In this document: positions 1-6,625 of the stretch, in pieces
How the letters are laid out: each line of letters opens with the position of its first letter
Position numbering within the stretch: position 1 is the first letter of the stretch
Assembly: GCA_023419605.1 (NCBI GenBank)
Contig: JAEZXR010000056.1
Coordinates: forward strand, 1-33,302
Length of the DNA stretch: 33,302 nt
Direction of reading: 5' to 3'
Source: Bacillota bacterium
Lineage (GTDB): Bacteria > Bacillota > Clostridia > Acetivibrionales > JAEZXR01
The notes under the pieces: generated by a model
What the model saw: the letters and a program-made list of their open reading frames with translations, nothing else
Database searches by the model: none
Told to the model about the DNA's origin: nothing
Program-made: the position numbers and the translations under genes

Positions 1-160
1 TTGACCCCCCGTGGATATGGTTTTGTTTCTTGACAATTCAAAACTACCACATTTGGTCTACTTATGCCTTTGTTTTACCATCTTATTGGTAATACAATTA
101 TTTACTTTTCAATGCACAACACTAATAAATATAGATACAATACTTTACCTGGCATTATGC

Positions 161-817
161 TCATACCATTGTATTTAATAAAGCCGCTAAACCAATCATC
201 CCCAAACCTAAACTGGGCATACAAATTCCCGGCAAGTCAGAAAATACGCGAGGTTCAATTTTTCTCAATAAAATACCGATTATTGTTAACCCAAGCGGAT
301 TAAGTATAATAAAGTATATAGGAACCATTAGATAATTTTTAAAAATGGCAATGATTATGATTACCGAAGTCACAACTGTTAAAAGAATAAATAAAACAAT
401 GAAAGGGATTTTAATCGAACGAAATATCTCGTCAATCATATCTTCGGCCAGTTTAATACTATTTTCCTTGTAAAGCCTTTTGTATATCATCGGGAAATAA
501 CATAATGTGGCATGGATAAATAATCCGCCAATAGCTCCAATTGTTCCAGAAATCCAAAAAATATTAGCTAAGAAACTGCTTGTTGCTTGAAGTTGATTTT
601 TCATTGCGATTATTCCCATATAATACATTGGAACTGCAATTGCTGCAATTGTAATAGACATCGGAAATCGCCACCCGGCCATTTCTACCCAATTGCTATC
701 CATGATTTTGTGTTTTCCTATTTTTTTATTATTGCGGCCTTTTAAATCGAGCAATATATCGGCAATAGCGCATAAAACACCTCCCATAAGCCCAATTATC
801 CCAAAAGTGAAATCCAT
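161..817 (-). CDS. Multi-pass membrane protein, DUF6796-like
   Basis: The 218-residue product is almost entirely hydrophobic, with about five to six predicted membrane segments. The first is near residues 3-22 and is followed by a conserved-looking DLLLDLKGRNNKKIG loop. I recall a similar N-terminal pattern (IGLxGGxLCAxADxxLDLKG) in proteins labelled DUF6796, but this is from memory. The start was set at the ATG at 817 because AGGAGG lies seven bases upstream; a longer frame from 889 lacks such a site and would overlap the next gene. The gene follows the small gene 871-1149 in the same direction, 53 bp away, so the two may be co-transcribed. No function can be assigned beyond membrane location. 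It lies in the AT-rich mosaic half of the window. Confidence 0.7.
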   Translation of the reverse strand: MDFTFGIIGLMGGVLCAIADILLDLKGRNNKKIGKHKIMDSNWVEMAGWRFPMSITIAAIAVPMYYMGIIAMKNQLQATSSFLANIFWISGTIGAIGGLFIHATLCYFPMIYKRLYKENSIKLAEDMIDEIFRSIKIPFIVLFILLTVVTSVIIIIAIFKNYLMVPIYFIILNPLGLTIIGILLRKIEPRVFSDLPGICMPSLGLGMIGLAALLNTMV

Positions 818-870
818 AGCCAACCTCCTGTCTTTTGTTATGTATTTTAAAAACCGTTTTGCAAGTATAT

Positions 871-1149
871 CTAGTTTGCGACATGCCAAATTCCATCATT
901 TGCATTATGTGAAATTTTAGCACACTCTTTGGCTTCCTCTAATGTTGAATGCAGTGTATCCCCAATAACGCTCCATTCTAAATCACAGGAAAATAGATAG
1001 TAACTTTCATCGTTATCATATTTAGTGATTGCTAAACCTGTAACTACTTCCTTCTGTTCCCCACAATGAATATAGCCAAAATTATTATTTTCATTATTGT
1101 TGGTATATAATATAACTCTTGCTCCATCAAGCTCAAAAGGTACTCCCAT
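871..1149 (-). CDS. Small hypothetical protein (92 aa)
   Basis: I do not recognise this protein. It is acidic, soluble-looking and rich in Asn and aromatic residues, and it has an ELDGARVILYTNNNENN stretch near the N-terminus. The ATG at 1149 is preferred over a GTG three codons earlier because AAAGGTG sits six bases before it. The gene lies just downstream, on the minus strand, of repeat R1 and upstream of the membrane protein gene 161-817, with which it could form a two-gene unit. Size and composition fit cargo of a mobile region, but no role is visible. Confidence 0.6.
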   Translation of the reverse strand: MGVPFELDGARVILYTNNNENNNFGYIHCGEQKEVVTGLAITKYDNDESYYLFSCDLEWSVIGDTLHSTLEEAKECAKISHNANDGIWHVAN

Positions 1150-1205
1150 TTTATTCACCTTTCATGTATTACTACGAAAGAAAACACATTAACTTAACGC
1201 CTTAC

Positions 1206-1280
1206 AGGTAAATAGTACCATTCCTGTTCACGGATGTCCATATCCGGACAAAACAAAACCCTGGACCGAAATCCAGGGGC
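1206..1280 (-). repeat. Dispersed repeat R1 (hairpin plus WYYLP segment)
   Basis: This is one of six long copies of an island-specific repeat. On the minus strand it begins with a hairpin (1259-1278, 7-bp arms around TTTCGG) followed by TTTTGTTTTG, which looks like an intrinsic terminator for the methyltransferase gene that stops 31 bp earlier. It then continues as a conserved segment that can be read D-M-D-I-R-E-Q-E-W-Y-Y-L-P. The part TGTCC-ATATCC-GGACA forms a second short hairpin. The next gene (871-1149) starts about 55 bp further on. Confidence 0.8.
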
Positions 1281-1310
1281 AGTTATCAAACAAACTGCGA
1301 ATTTTCTGTA

Positions 1311-1931
1311 TTAATCAATTTTTTTCTTTTGAACTATGTAATCAATATAACCTTGTTTTATTTTCTCGCCATCATGCATTCTCTCTAAAATTCTATTTTC
1401 TTTAAACAAAATTCCCATATCTTTGAAGTGCGATTCAGCTTCATCAATATCATAATAGGTATGAATAACTTTCTCGTCTCTTTCTACCTGCAAAAACTCA
1501 TTTTCCCCTATTTTTTCACCTTCACCATACCAGCTATCATGTATTGAAAGAAAGTTAATACAACACATTCCACCCGGCTTCAACACTCTTATTATTTCAT
1601 CCACTGCTTTTTCTATATCCACTTTTTTCATATGAAAGATAGAATTATAGGAATAAATATGGCTTATTGATTCATTATCAAAAGGTAATTTTCTCATATC
1701 GCCTTTGATGATATTTAACTCAAGTCCGTATTCTTTTGAAAAGGTATTCGCTTTTTCTATTTGCGTATCGTTTATTTCAATCCCATGTGTTTTATACCCA
1801 TACTCCGAAAAAAGAGCAAGTGGTGGGCAATTCCCTCCTGCCCCGCAGTCTAATACGCTTTTTTCTAAATGACTCTCATTACAATACTTTAAAAACCTGT
1901 ATAACTGTGTTTGTGCAAGTATTGGTTTCAT
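1311..1931 (-). CDS. Class I SAM-dependent methyltransferase
   Basis: The 206-residue protein has the class I methyltransferase order: motif I VLDCGAGGNCPP (about residues 28-39, the SAM-binding loop), an acidic residue ending strand 2 (HGIEIND), motif II-like GDMRKLPFDNESISHIYS with the usual Asp and PFD, and the post-motif RVLKPGGM. This matches the Methyltransf_11/25 type. The substrate cannot be told; small-molecule targets are common in this group. The ATG at 1931 is chosen over a GTG three codons earlier because GAGGAG is eight bases upstream of it. It is a single gene between repeats R2 (upstream) and R1 (downstream), so it looks like one unit of the repeat-flanked array. Confidence 0.85.
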   Translation of the reverse strand: MKPILAQTQLYRFLKYCNESHLEKSVLDCGAGGNCPPLALFSEYGYKTHGIEINDTQIEKANTFSKEYGLELNIIKGDMRKLPFDNESISHIYSYNSIFHMKKVDIEKAVDEIIRVLKPGGMCCINFLSIHDSWYGEGEKIGENEFLQVERDEKVIHTYYDIDEAESHFKDMGILFKENRILERMHDGEKIKQGYIDYIVQKKKID

Positions 1932-1975
1932 ATGATTCACTCCTCGTATTTTCGAACTCTAACGGAAGATCTTAT

Positions 1976-2050
1976 GGGTAAATAGTACCACTTATGCTTA
2001 TCGCTGTCTATATCCTGAGAAAAATAACACCCCGGCCGGAGCCAGGCATT
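1976..2050 (-). repeat. Dispersed repeat R2
   Basis: This copy lies about 45 bp upstream of the methyltransferase start. Its hairpin (2031-2046, minus strand CCTGGC-TCCG-GCCGGG) has a UCCG loop and is followed by TGTTATTTTTC. The conserved segment reads D-I-D-S-D-K-H-K-W-Y-Y-L-P-I-R and stays open almost to the methyltransferase ribosome site. The similarity to R6 continues some 15 bp past the core (CCYATAAGAT). The divergent gene 2146-2544 starts from a promoter immediately on the other side. Confidence 0.8.
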
Positions 2051-2073
2051 AGATTTACATTTTCCAAATTATA

Positions 2074-2102
2074 TTGACATCATGATAGCGACTTATTATA
2101 AT
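2074..2102 (+). promoter_or_regulatory. Consensus sigma-A promoter for gene 2146-2544
   Basis: TTGACA at 2074-2079 and TATAAT at 2097-2102 are separated by exactly 17 bp, a perfect vegetative promoter. Transcription would begin near 2109 and give a short leader of about 37 bases before the TTG start at 2146. Confidence 0.85.
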
Positions 2103-2145
2103 AATGTAAATTATTTTAATTTTTACTAAAATAAGGAATAAGGCT

Positions 2146-2544
2146 TTGAGAAAAATAAAGCTATCAGTTATTTTAGTTTTACTCGTAACTTTTCTTCTGC
2201 CTTCATTGTGTTACGCAGGTACATGGAAGACACTTTATATTGCCAAATATCCCGCGTACATAACCACAAGTTCATACACATCAAGTACATTTGAAAGCGA
2301 TGGAAATCTGATTTTAGATATTCGCGCATATTCAACTTTCTCATCAAACACTGGTACTCTTGAAGTGCAAAGATTAACAACTTCTGGAACTTGGCAAACA
2401 GCAAAATCATATTCTAAGGGCTTATTTGTAAATGGGTATACTGCTTTTACTGATTCTTTTACTTGCACCAGAACCTGCCGTATCAAATTTACAAGCGACT
2501 CCAATGTCAGACTTGATGGAAAAGTAGAATATTTTACAGAATAA
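2146..2544 (+). CDS. Small secreted protein of unknown function
   Basis: The 132-residue product opens with a classical signal peptide (basic MRKIK, hydrophobic core to about residue 22, cleavage likely after CYA). The mature part of about 108 residues is rich in Ser, Thr and Tyr and has two Cys (TCTRTCRIKF) that could form a disulfide. The pattern suggests a small beta-sandwich, but I recognise no family. It starts with TTG, preceded by AAGGAATAAGG. It has its own perfect promoter (2074-2102) and its own terminator (2570-2609), so it is an independent transcription unit on the opposite strand from its neighbours. An extracellular, bacteriocin-like or adhesin-like role is possible but unsupported. 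Confidence 0.65.
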   Translation: MRKIKLSVILVLLVTFLLPSLCYAGTWKTLYIAKYPAYITTSSYTSSTFESDGNLILDIRAYSTFSSNTGTLEVQRLTTSGTWQTAKSYSKGLFVNGYTAFTDSFTCTRTCRIKFTSDSNVRLDGKVEYFTE

Positions 2545-2569
2545 TCAGTTATCGCAAAGTCTTTTATTG

Positions 2570-2609
2570 TCTCTGTAAGATAAAATAACCTTACAGGGAT
2601 CTTTTTTTA
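2570..2609 (+). terminator. Intrinsic terminator of gene 2146-2544
   Basis: Ten-base arms TCTCTGTAAG and CTTACAGGGA (one G:T pair) enclose a 10-base loop and are followed by TCTTTTTTTATC. The structure lies 26 bp after the stop codon. Confidence 0.8.
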
Positions 2610-2676
2610 TCTTTACACCGCATTTTATCTATAAACTACGCAATATTAGGAAAATGTGAACTAAATATTATACTCA

Positions 2677-2904
2677 TTATGTTAAATTGTTGTCACCGTA
2701 ATCTATAATGATTTTTTTACAGTTATCACAGCAATACGCATCAACACATGAGCCTTTTAGAAAAGATAATTCAGATAAAACAATTGCTCCTTCGTGAAAT
2801 TTAGCGGATCCGAATAACTTCGCCTTTTTAGGTTTCCAGTTTATTTCATGCGGACTTTGAATAACCCCATATCTCATTTCTTTATCACAGTAGGGACATT
2901 TCAT
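2677..2904 (-). CDS. Zinc-ribbon protein, PF20097/DUF6487-like
   Basis: The 75-residue protein has two CxxC knuckles, CPYC at residues 3-6 and CDNC near residue 59, which would bind one zinc. Between them is the pattern GxIQSPxEIxWxPKK...GAIVLS...LKGS.VDAYCCDNCKKIIIDYGD, which I know from a small Firmicutes zinc-ribbon family (DUF6487). The role of the family is unknown. The start is well supported by GGGAGG seven bases upstream. Repeat R3 lies about 65 bp upstream and there is no minus-strand partner downstream before R2. Confidence 0.8.
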   Translation of the reverse strand: MKCPYCDKEMRYGVIQSPHEINWKPKKAKLFGSAKFHEGAIVLSELSFLKGSCVDAYCCDNCKKIIIDYGDNNLT

Positions 2905-2967
2905 AAGGTTCCTCCCTAAAATATAAATAGTCTTATGTCACTTTTTAAACATTTACAATCCATCCAT

Positions 2968-3042
2968 AGGAACATAATACCATTTGCATCCATAGCTGTC
3001 TACATTCAGTAAAAAATAAAGCCCTGACCGGAGCCAGGGCAG
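2968..3042 (-). repeat. Dispersed repeat R3
   Basis: The hairpin at 3021-3040 (minus strand GCCCTGGC-TCCG-GTCAGGGC) again has a UCCG loop and is followed by TTTATTTTTTAC. The conserved segment reads N-V-D-S-Y-G-C-K-W-Y-Y-V-P-M-D-G-L and then stops, about 45 bp before the zinc-ribbon gene. Directly upstream on the minus strand is a diverged copy of the small gene found before the amidase (see 3045-3098). Confidence 0.8.
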
Positions 3043-3044
3043 CG

Positions 3045-3098
3045 TGCATCTATTTTACGCAACTCCATAGTCTGTAGGTCTACATAAACTGATTTCAC
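3045..3098 (-). pseudogene. Fragment resembling the small ORF upstream of the amidase
   Basis: Read on the minus strand this gives V-K-S-V-Y-V-D-L-Q-T-M-E-L-R-K-I-D. The region just upstream of and within the small frame before the amidase (6298-6427) gives V-K-S-P-F-Y-V-D-L-D-I-M-I-L-R-K-V. The DNA matches over about 50 bp with one 3-base gap. The fragment runs straight into R3 and lacks the membrane-spanning part of the other copy, so it looks like a leftover of a second lysis-module copy. Confidence 0.5.
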
Positions 3099-3105
3099 CA
3101 ACTAT

Positions 3106-3134
3106 TTGACTATATGGTAAATTATTGATATCAT
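3106..3134 (+). promoter_or_regulatory. Promoter for gene 3220-3582
   Basis: TTGACT at 3106-3111 and TATCAT at 3129-3134 are 17 bp apart. The resulting leader would be about 80 bases. Confidence 0.6.
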
Positions 3135-3219
3135 TACTTCATATAATGAGTTAAGATAAGAGTAAATTCATTATATAAATGGTAAATTGATTGTCAAAAT
3201 TATTTTTGAGGTGAAAGTT

Positions 3220-3582
3220 ATGAAAAAAATATTATATGACAGTTTGCCATATTTAGCTATATTACTGGTCTGTTTATTTAATGCCAGAGCTATTGTGACA
3301 GGAACGGGAAATAGCATTATGAGAAAATATGGAAAATTGACAGATGAAGAAAAGGAACTTTATGATATTAGAAAAGTTAAAATGTCACAAATTTTATATG
3401 TTCTGTCTTTGGTTATTGTGACTGTTCTTGCATTTTTATTTTCGGAAATTTTTCCTAACGCCATTGCTCCTAAGACGTTCATAATGTGTTATCTGGTAGA
3501 AATAGTAGTGCTTTTAATTTTTTCAAAGACAAAATGGATACTTAACTGGTTTTGTAAAAAAAGTAGAATTAAACAATTATAA
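3220..3582 (+). CDS. Small membrane protein (120 aa), DUF3784-like
   Basis: The product has three hydrophobic segments (about residues 6-22, 54-75 and 83-100) and a cytosolic loop with GKLTDEEKELYDIRKVKMS. That loop resembles the EEKxxYD motif of small Firmicutes membrane proteins such as DUF3784. The ATG at 3220 is preferred because GAGGTG lies six bases upstream; the frame is open from 3187 but has no site there. The function is unknown. The gene has its own promoter and is oriented opposite to the repeats around it. Confidence 0.65.
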   Translation: MKKILYDSLPYLAILLVCLFNARAIVTGTGNSIMRKYGKLTDEEKELYDIRKVKMSQILYVLSLVIVTVLAFLFSEIFPNAIAPKTFIMCYLVEIVVLLIFSKTKWILNWFCKKSRIKQL

Positions 3583-3687
3583 CTTCTCGGAATCTTGATA
3601 AATGATATTTAACCAAATAGACATTGAGACGAAGGTAATATAGATTTGGTGCAGTTGCTTTTTTTATAACATTTACGGCATATCATT

Positions 3688-3766
3688 AGGAAGATAATAC
3701 CATTCTGGCTCGCAGTTGTCCATATCTAGGCAAAAAAATAACGCTCCCAGCCGAAGCCGGGAGCGT
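3688..3766 (-). repeat. Dispersed repeat R4 (best-formed copy)
   Basis: The hairpin at 3741-3766 has 11-bp arms with one mismatch and a C-UUCG-G loop on the minus strand, followed by TTATTTTTTTG. This is a textbook terminator for minus-strand transcription. The conserved segment reads D-M-D-N-C-E-P-E-W-Y-Y-L-P-N-D-M-P and then stops. The gene fragment at 3774-3878 ends eight bases before the hairpin. Confidence 0.85.
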
Positions 3767-3773
3767 ATCATAA

Positions 3774-3878
3774 TTAATTTTGAGTCAATCTTTTAGCTAC
3801 ATTTATGAGAAGCTGATCAAGGTACGTTACGACCTCTGCCGCCTTTCTCCAGTGGTCTGGGGTATTTATATGGCGGGA
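3774..3878 (-). pseudogene. C-terminal remnant of a lost gene before R4
   Basis: A 34-codon open stretch ends with a stop eight bases before the R4 hairpin and reads S-R-H-I-N-T-P-D-H-W-R-K-A-A-E-V-V at its start, finishing LDQLLINVAKRLTQN. The N-T-P-x-x-W start recalls the C-terminal segment of phage or cell-wall hydrolases, but I cannot place it firmly. There is no start codon or ribosome site, and the frame is closed upstream, so it is a truncated remnant. Confidence 0.4.
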
Positions 3879-3973
3879 TTACTTTACCGCACATTCAAAC
3901 AAAAAAATATGCAAAATATTCTTATATGGCTTTTATGAAGTGTGTATACTTGGCCGTTCCAAATCTATTTTTC

Positions 3974-4115
3974 TTGCCAACAGTTCAATTTTCATGTTAT
4001 AATAACGTCAATTGAACAAAAATTGATTAACGGTTGGGTGAATTCAATATTCGCTTTCAAGACATTAAACTTCTGGGGTGGGAAGCTCATTATTTATGGG
4101 TTTTCCACCTTTTTT
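3974..4115 (+). ncRNA. Candidate small RNA or leader upstream of the antiporter
   Basis: A promoter-like pair (TTGCCA at 3974-3979, TATAAT at 3998-4003, 18-bp spacer) is followed about 70 bp later by an intrinsic terminator: GGTGG at 4077-4081 pairs with CCACC at 4105-4109 around a 23-base loop, then a run of seven T. No convincing coding frame lies between. The transcript would be about 105 bases. It could be a free small RNA or a transcription-attenuating leader of the antiporter gene at 4285. I cannot match it to a known riboswitch class. Confidence 0.4.
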
Positions 4116-4284
4116 GCTTGCCTTGAAAAAGTGGATATATAGGAGGTAGATAATATGGTATAGTATAAAAAGTATCATATGTTTATTTAAAGCTATTTCG
4201 TATTGAAGTGATTATCATTGCTTGTCTTGTGAAATAATACTCTCGTAATCGCAATTAACGCAATATTATTTTTAGGAGGTCTAT

Positions 4285-5229
4285 ATGAGTTTCTTCTTGC
4301 TTATTTTAGGATTTGCCGTGCTTATTAAAAGTGCAGATATATTAATAGACTCAGCTTCAAAGCTTGCAAGAATGTTTGCCATACCTTCCTTTATCATAGG
4401 TTTTTCGGTAGTTGCTTTTGGTACAAGCGCCCCAGAATTAGTAATCGGTATTTTTTCAGGCCTTAGTCAAAGTAACCTTATCACTTTAGGCGATGTTATA
4501 GGCAGTTGTATTGCTAATATTGCTTTAATCATAGGAGTTACAGCGATCATACGTCCATTAGCGATTGATAGCTCTGTTTTATACAAAGAAATTCCGCTGT
4601 CTTTTGGCATCCAGTTGCTTCTATTTTGCATGATTATTATCGGAGGTGTACTTTCAAAGATCGACGCCGTGATTTTGCTGATATTATTTGCGGTGTTTCT
4701 GTTCTATATCTTTAGTCGATCTAAAAACTTAGGAATTGCCAATGAAGAAAACGAAAGCTCAACTGAAACTACTACTAAGAATCCAAAAATAAAGCTGGCG
4801 GGACTACTCATAATAAGCATTACAGGTGTCATTATCGGTGGAAACCTTGTCGTAAACAGCAGCACGGCGATTGCACACAGGTTTGGGCTAAGTGACGTTT
4901 TAATTGGTTCCACCATTGTAGCATTAGGGACATCGCTACCCGAGCTTGTTACTTCAATCGTAGCAGCTTTAAAAAGGCAATCTGATATCGCCATTGGCAA
5001 CATCATCGGAAGCAATATTTTCAACATACTATTTGTGCTGGGTGTTTCCTCCTTGATTCACCCCATCCCGAAGACTCCAGGAATAACTATAGATATTTCG
5101 ATAATGCTTTTTGCGACTCTTCTTGCTTTTTTCATCCCGTTACGTTGCAAGACGATATCTAGGCTTGGAGGAATTATACTTCTTGCACTCTATGTTTCAT
5201 TCATGATTTATAAAGTGTTTTTAGGATAA
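4285..5229 (+). CDS. Ca2+/Na+ antiporter, CaCA family (YrbG-like)
   Basis: The 314-residue membrane protein has the two inverted halves of the calcium/cation antiporter family. The alpha-1 repeat contains VVAFGTSAPELVIG with GDVIGSCIANIALI (about residues 42-81). The alpha-2 repeat contains TIVALGTSLPELVTS and GNIIGSNIFNILF (about 211-253). The paired Glu in the two PEL motifs are the ion-binding residues. About ten membrane segments are present, split by a hydrophilic loop rich in Glu and Thr near 153-169. The start has GGAGG seven bases upstream. It probably exports Ca2+ in exchange for Na+ or H+. A leader-like RNA lies upstream. It stands alone between lysis-module remnants, as if inserted among them. 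Confidence 0.9.
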   Translation: MSFFLLILGFAVLIKSADILIDSASKLARMFAIPSFIIGFSVVAFGTSAPELVIGIFSGLSQSNLITLGDVIGSCIANIALIIGVTAIIRPLAIDSSVLYKEIPLSFGIQLLLFCMIIIGGVLSKIDAVILLILFAVFLFYIFSRSKNLGIANEENESSTETTTKNPKIKLAGLLIISITGVIIGGNLVVNSSTAIAHRFGLSDVLIGSTIVALGTSLPELVTSIVAALKRQSDIAIGNIIGSNIFNILFVLGVSSLIHPIPKTPGITIDISIMLFATLLAFFIPLRCKTISRLGGIILLALYVSFMIYKVFLG

Positions 5230-5263
5230 CATCAATTTCATGGTTGTACTATTTAAAACCGCT

Positions 5264-5305
5264 TTAACTTTTCTTTCCGTCAATCCATTTCAAAAAACTA
5301 TTCAT
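5264..5305 (-). pseudogene. Start of a truncated phage gene (13 codons)
   Basis: An AAGGAG ribosome site seven bases upstream of ATG at 5305 opens a frame reading M-N-S-F-L-K-W-I-D-G-K-K-S and then stops. Many phage small membrane proteins begin with a similar KWIDGKK segment before their first helix, so this may be the N-terminus of a gene cut off where the antiporter DNA was joined. It follows the R5 hairpin in the minus direction. Confidence 0.35.
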
Positions 5306-5350
5306 CGTCTTTGCTCCTTATATTTTTATATTTAAAATTGCAAGTTATAA

Positions 5351-5372
5351 GCCCCCGGCCGAAACCGGGGGC
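5351..5372 (-). terminator. R5: terminator-like hairpin after the holin remnant
   Basis: Eight-base perfect arms GCCCCCGG and CCGGGGGC surround TTTCGG on the minus strand and are followed by TTATAACTT. The hairpin resembles those of R1-R4, but the WYYLP segment is absent. It would end the amidase-holin transcript. Confidence 0.7.
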
Positions 5373-5378
5373 ACATCA

Positions 5379-5727
5379 TTACACAGTAGGAGCATCCGAA
5401 AGCTTACTTCCATCCAGTTTACCGTCTTCCATGTAATCTTTTATCTCGACATACCACCCTGGAGCTTTCCCGAAGCGTATACTCCGGTACAAACAGACGC
5501 AGTCATGCCGGGACCAGACAATACACCTGCATAAATACAGCCTCAAAGCGCTGCTGCCCAACCTTGGTTCCTGTAATAACCTTTTCCGCCTGGAGCATCA
5601 GTTTATACCCCACCGCCCGAAGCTTCGCCCACTGTTTTGTCACAGCCAAATACAGCGCATAACCGGCAGTTACCGCTACTATAATAATACTCATCCAGTT
5701 TGTAGTAATAAATTCTTTCATATCCAC
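5379..5727 (-). pseudogene. Phage holin (LLH-type) pseudogene
   Basis: The N-terminal frame (from ATG at 5727) has one membrane helix (SIIIVAVTAGYALYLAV) followed by LRAVGYKLMLQAEKVITGTKVGQQRFEAV, the pattern of the LLH phage holin family. It reaches an in-frame TGA at VPA-stop-LRLFVPE, where Trp is expected. Some 30 bp later a one-base shift moves the reading into another frame, GWYVEIKDYMEDGKLDGSK, which is the expected C-terminus. Two lesions make this a broken gene. In life it would have opened the membrane for the amidase, whose gene stops 13 bp upstream. Its decay shows that the lysis module is no longer functional as a unit. Confidence 0.75.
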
Positions 5728-5740
5728 ACCTTATCCTTTC

Positions 5741-6298
5741 CTATATATATTTGTTTGTAATACCTAAAATAGCCTTCCGCATACCGTAATACTGGTTTAG
5801 CAGGTCCTCATATTTCTTTTTCCAATCAATCGACTCTGCCGGTACAGGGTCCGCTGAATATTTGAGCGTATTTTCCATCGAGAAGTTTTTACCCGGGCAT
5901 TCCGTTTGATTTAGATCTTTATGCCCTACAACCTTTACAGGGTTGGGCAAAAGTGACTTTACATGCTTTATTACCCCTAACAGGCTTTCAAACTGCACCT
6001 GCGGCATGCCGTACTCTGTTTCATAGTTTCCTTCACAGGCAATACCGATTGACACATCATTGTACCCGGACCAATGAGCCCCTTTGTTTAGGCCCCGTCC
6101 CTCATAAACGGTTCCATCCTTCCGGACATAGTAGTTATACCCTACCCCGTTCCAACCGTTCTGCTTGTGCCAGGTATCAACGTCCTGGATGGTAGCCCTG
6201 GAAGCCTTAATATGGTGCAGCACGATATATTTTACTTTTTTAAGGTCCAACGGTGTTAAAGCATATCTCCACGGCAAACTTGGCTTTTTAATGTCCAT
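5741..6298 (-). CDS. N-acetylmuramoyl-L-alanine amidase (phage endolysin, PGRP fold)
   Basis: The 185-residue protein is an amidase_2/PGRP domain that cuts the lactyl-L-Ala bond in peptidoglycan. The zinc ligands are visible: His in YIVLHHIKAS, His in VVGHKDLNQTECPG and the Cys of the same motif. Further family marks are GVGYNYYVRKDGTVYEGRG and SIGIACEGNYE. A C-terminal tail of about 35 residues (WKKKYEDLLNQYYGMRKAILG) looks helical. There is no signal peptide, so export would rely on a holin. The start at 6298 has GGAGG five bases upstream and overlaps the stop of a small upstream frame as TGATG. The domain is intact although the holin beside it is broken. Confidence 0.9.
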   Translation of the reverse strand: MDIKKPSLPWRYALTPLDLKKVKYIVLHHIKASRATIQDVDTWHKQNGWNGVGYNYYVRKDGTVYEGRGLNKGAHWSGYNDVSIGIACEGNYETEYGMPQVQFESLLGVIKHVKSLLPNPVKVVGHKDLNQTECPGKNFSMENTLKYSADPVPAESIDWKKKYEDLLNQYYGMRKAILGITNKYI

Positions 6299-6399
6299 CA
6301 CTTCCTCCACCTTTCGAATTTTCTTTCAAGACCCAAAACAAGGACTACAAACAGTACCACCCATAATACTTGCGCCTTCGCCACTTTACGCAATATCAT
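6298..6399 (-). CDS. 33-aa membrane peptide coupled to the amidase
   Basis: This frame was found by hand. It encodes one membrane helix (about residues 11-24, QVLWVVLFVVLVLGL) between basic ends (MILRKVAK and ERKFERWRK). Its TGA stop overlaps the amidase ATG (TGATG), typical of translational coupling. The start is uncertain: ATG at 6399 has no good ribosome site, and the frame is open further upstream as V-K-S-P-F-Y-V-D-L-D-I. Position and shape fit a small holin, antiholin or lysis accessory peptide. A diverged fragment of the same DNA lies at 3045-3098, which supports this being a real gene. Confidence 0.5.
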   Translation of the reverse strand: MILRKVAKAQVLWVVLFVVLVLGLERKFERWRK

Positions 6400-6625
6400 A
6401 ATGTCTAAATCTACATAAAATGGCGATTTAACATCAGCGGATTTATTTTACAACCTGGATAGCTTATGATATTGTTTTTGCATAGCCGTTTGGATGTGTT
6501 TACTTTAGATTATTTATATTTTCAAATACATACAGGTATTTTTAAGGCAAGACAAATGTAAGCATTATATGACAAGATAAGTTTAAATCCATCTGATACA
6601 ATTTTAATAGGAAAGGAGGATGGTT

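Noticed and set aside
1..160. Possible insertion-sequence end at the left edge
   Set aside because: No inverted partner or transposase is visible; the stretch is AT-rich with no supported feature.
3942..4142. 66-codon open frame before the antiporter
   Set aside because: No ribosome site and implausible composition; it overlaps a promoter and an intrinsic terminator that explain the sequence better.
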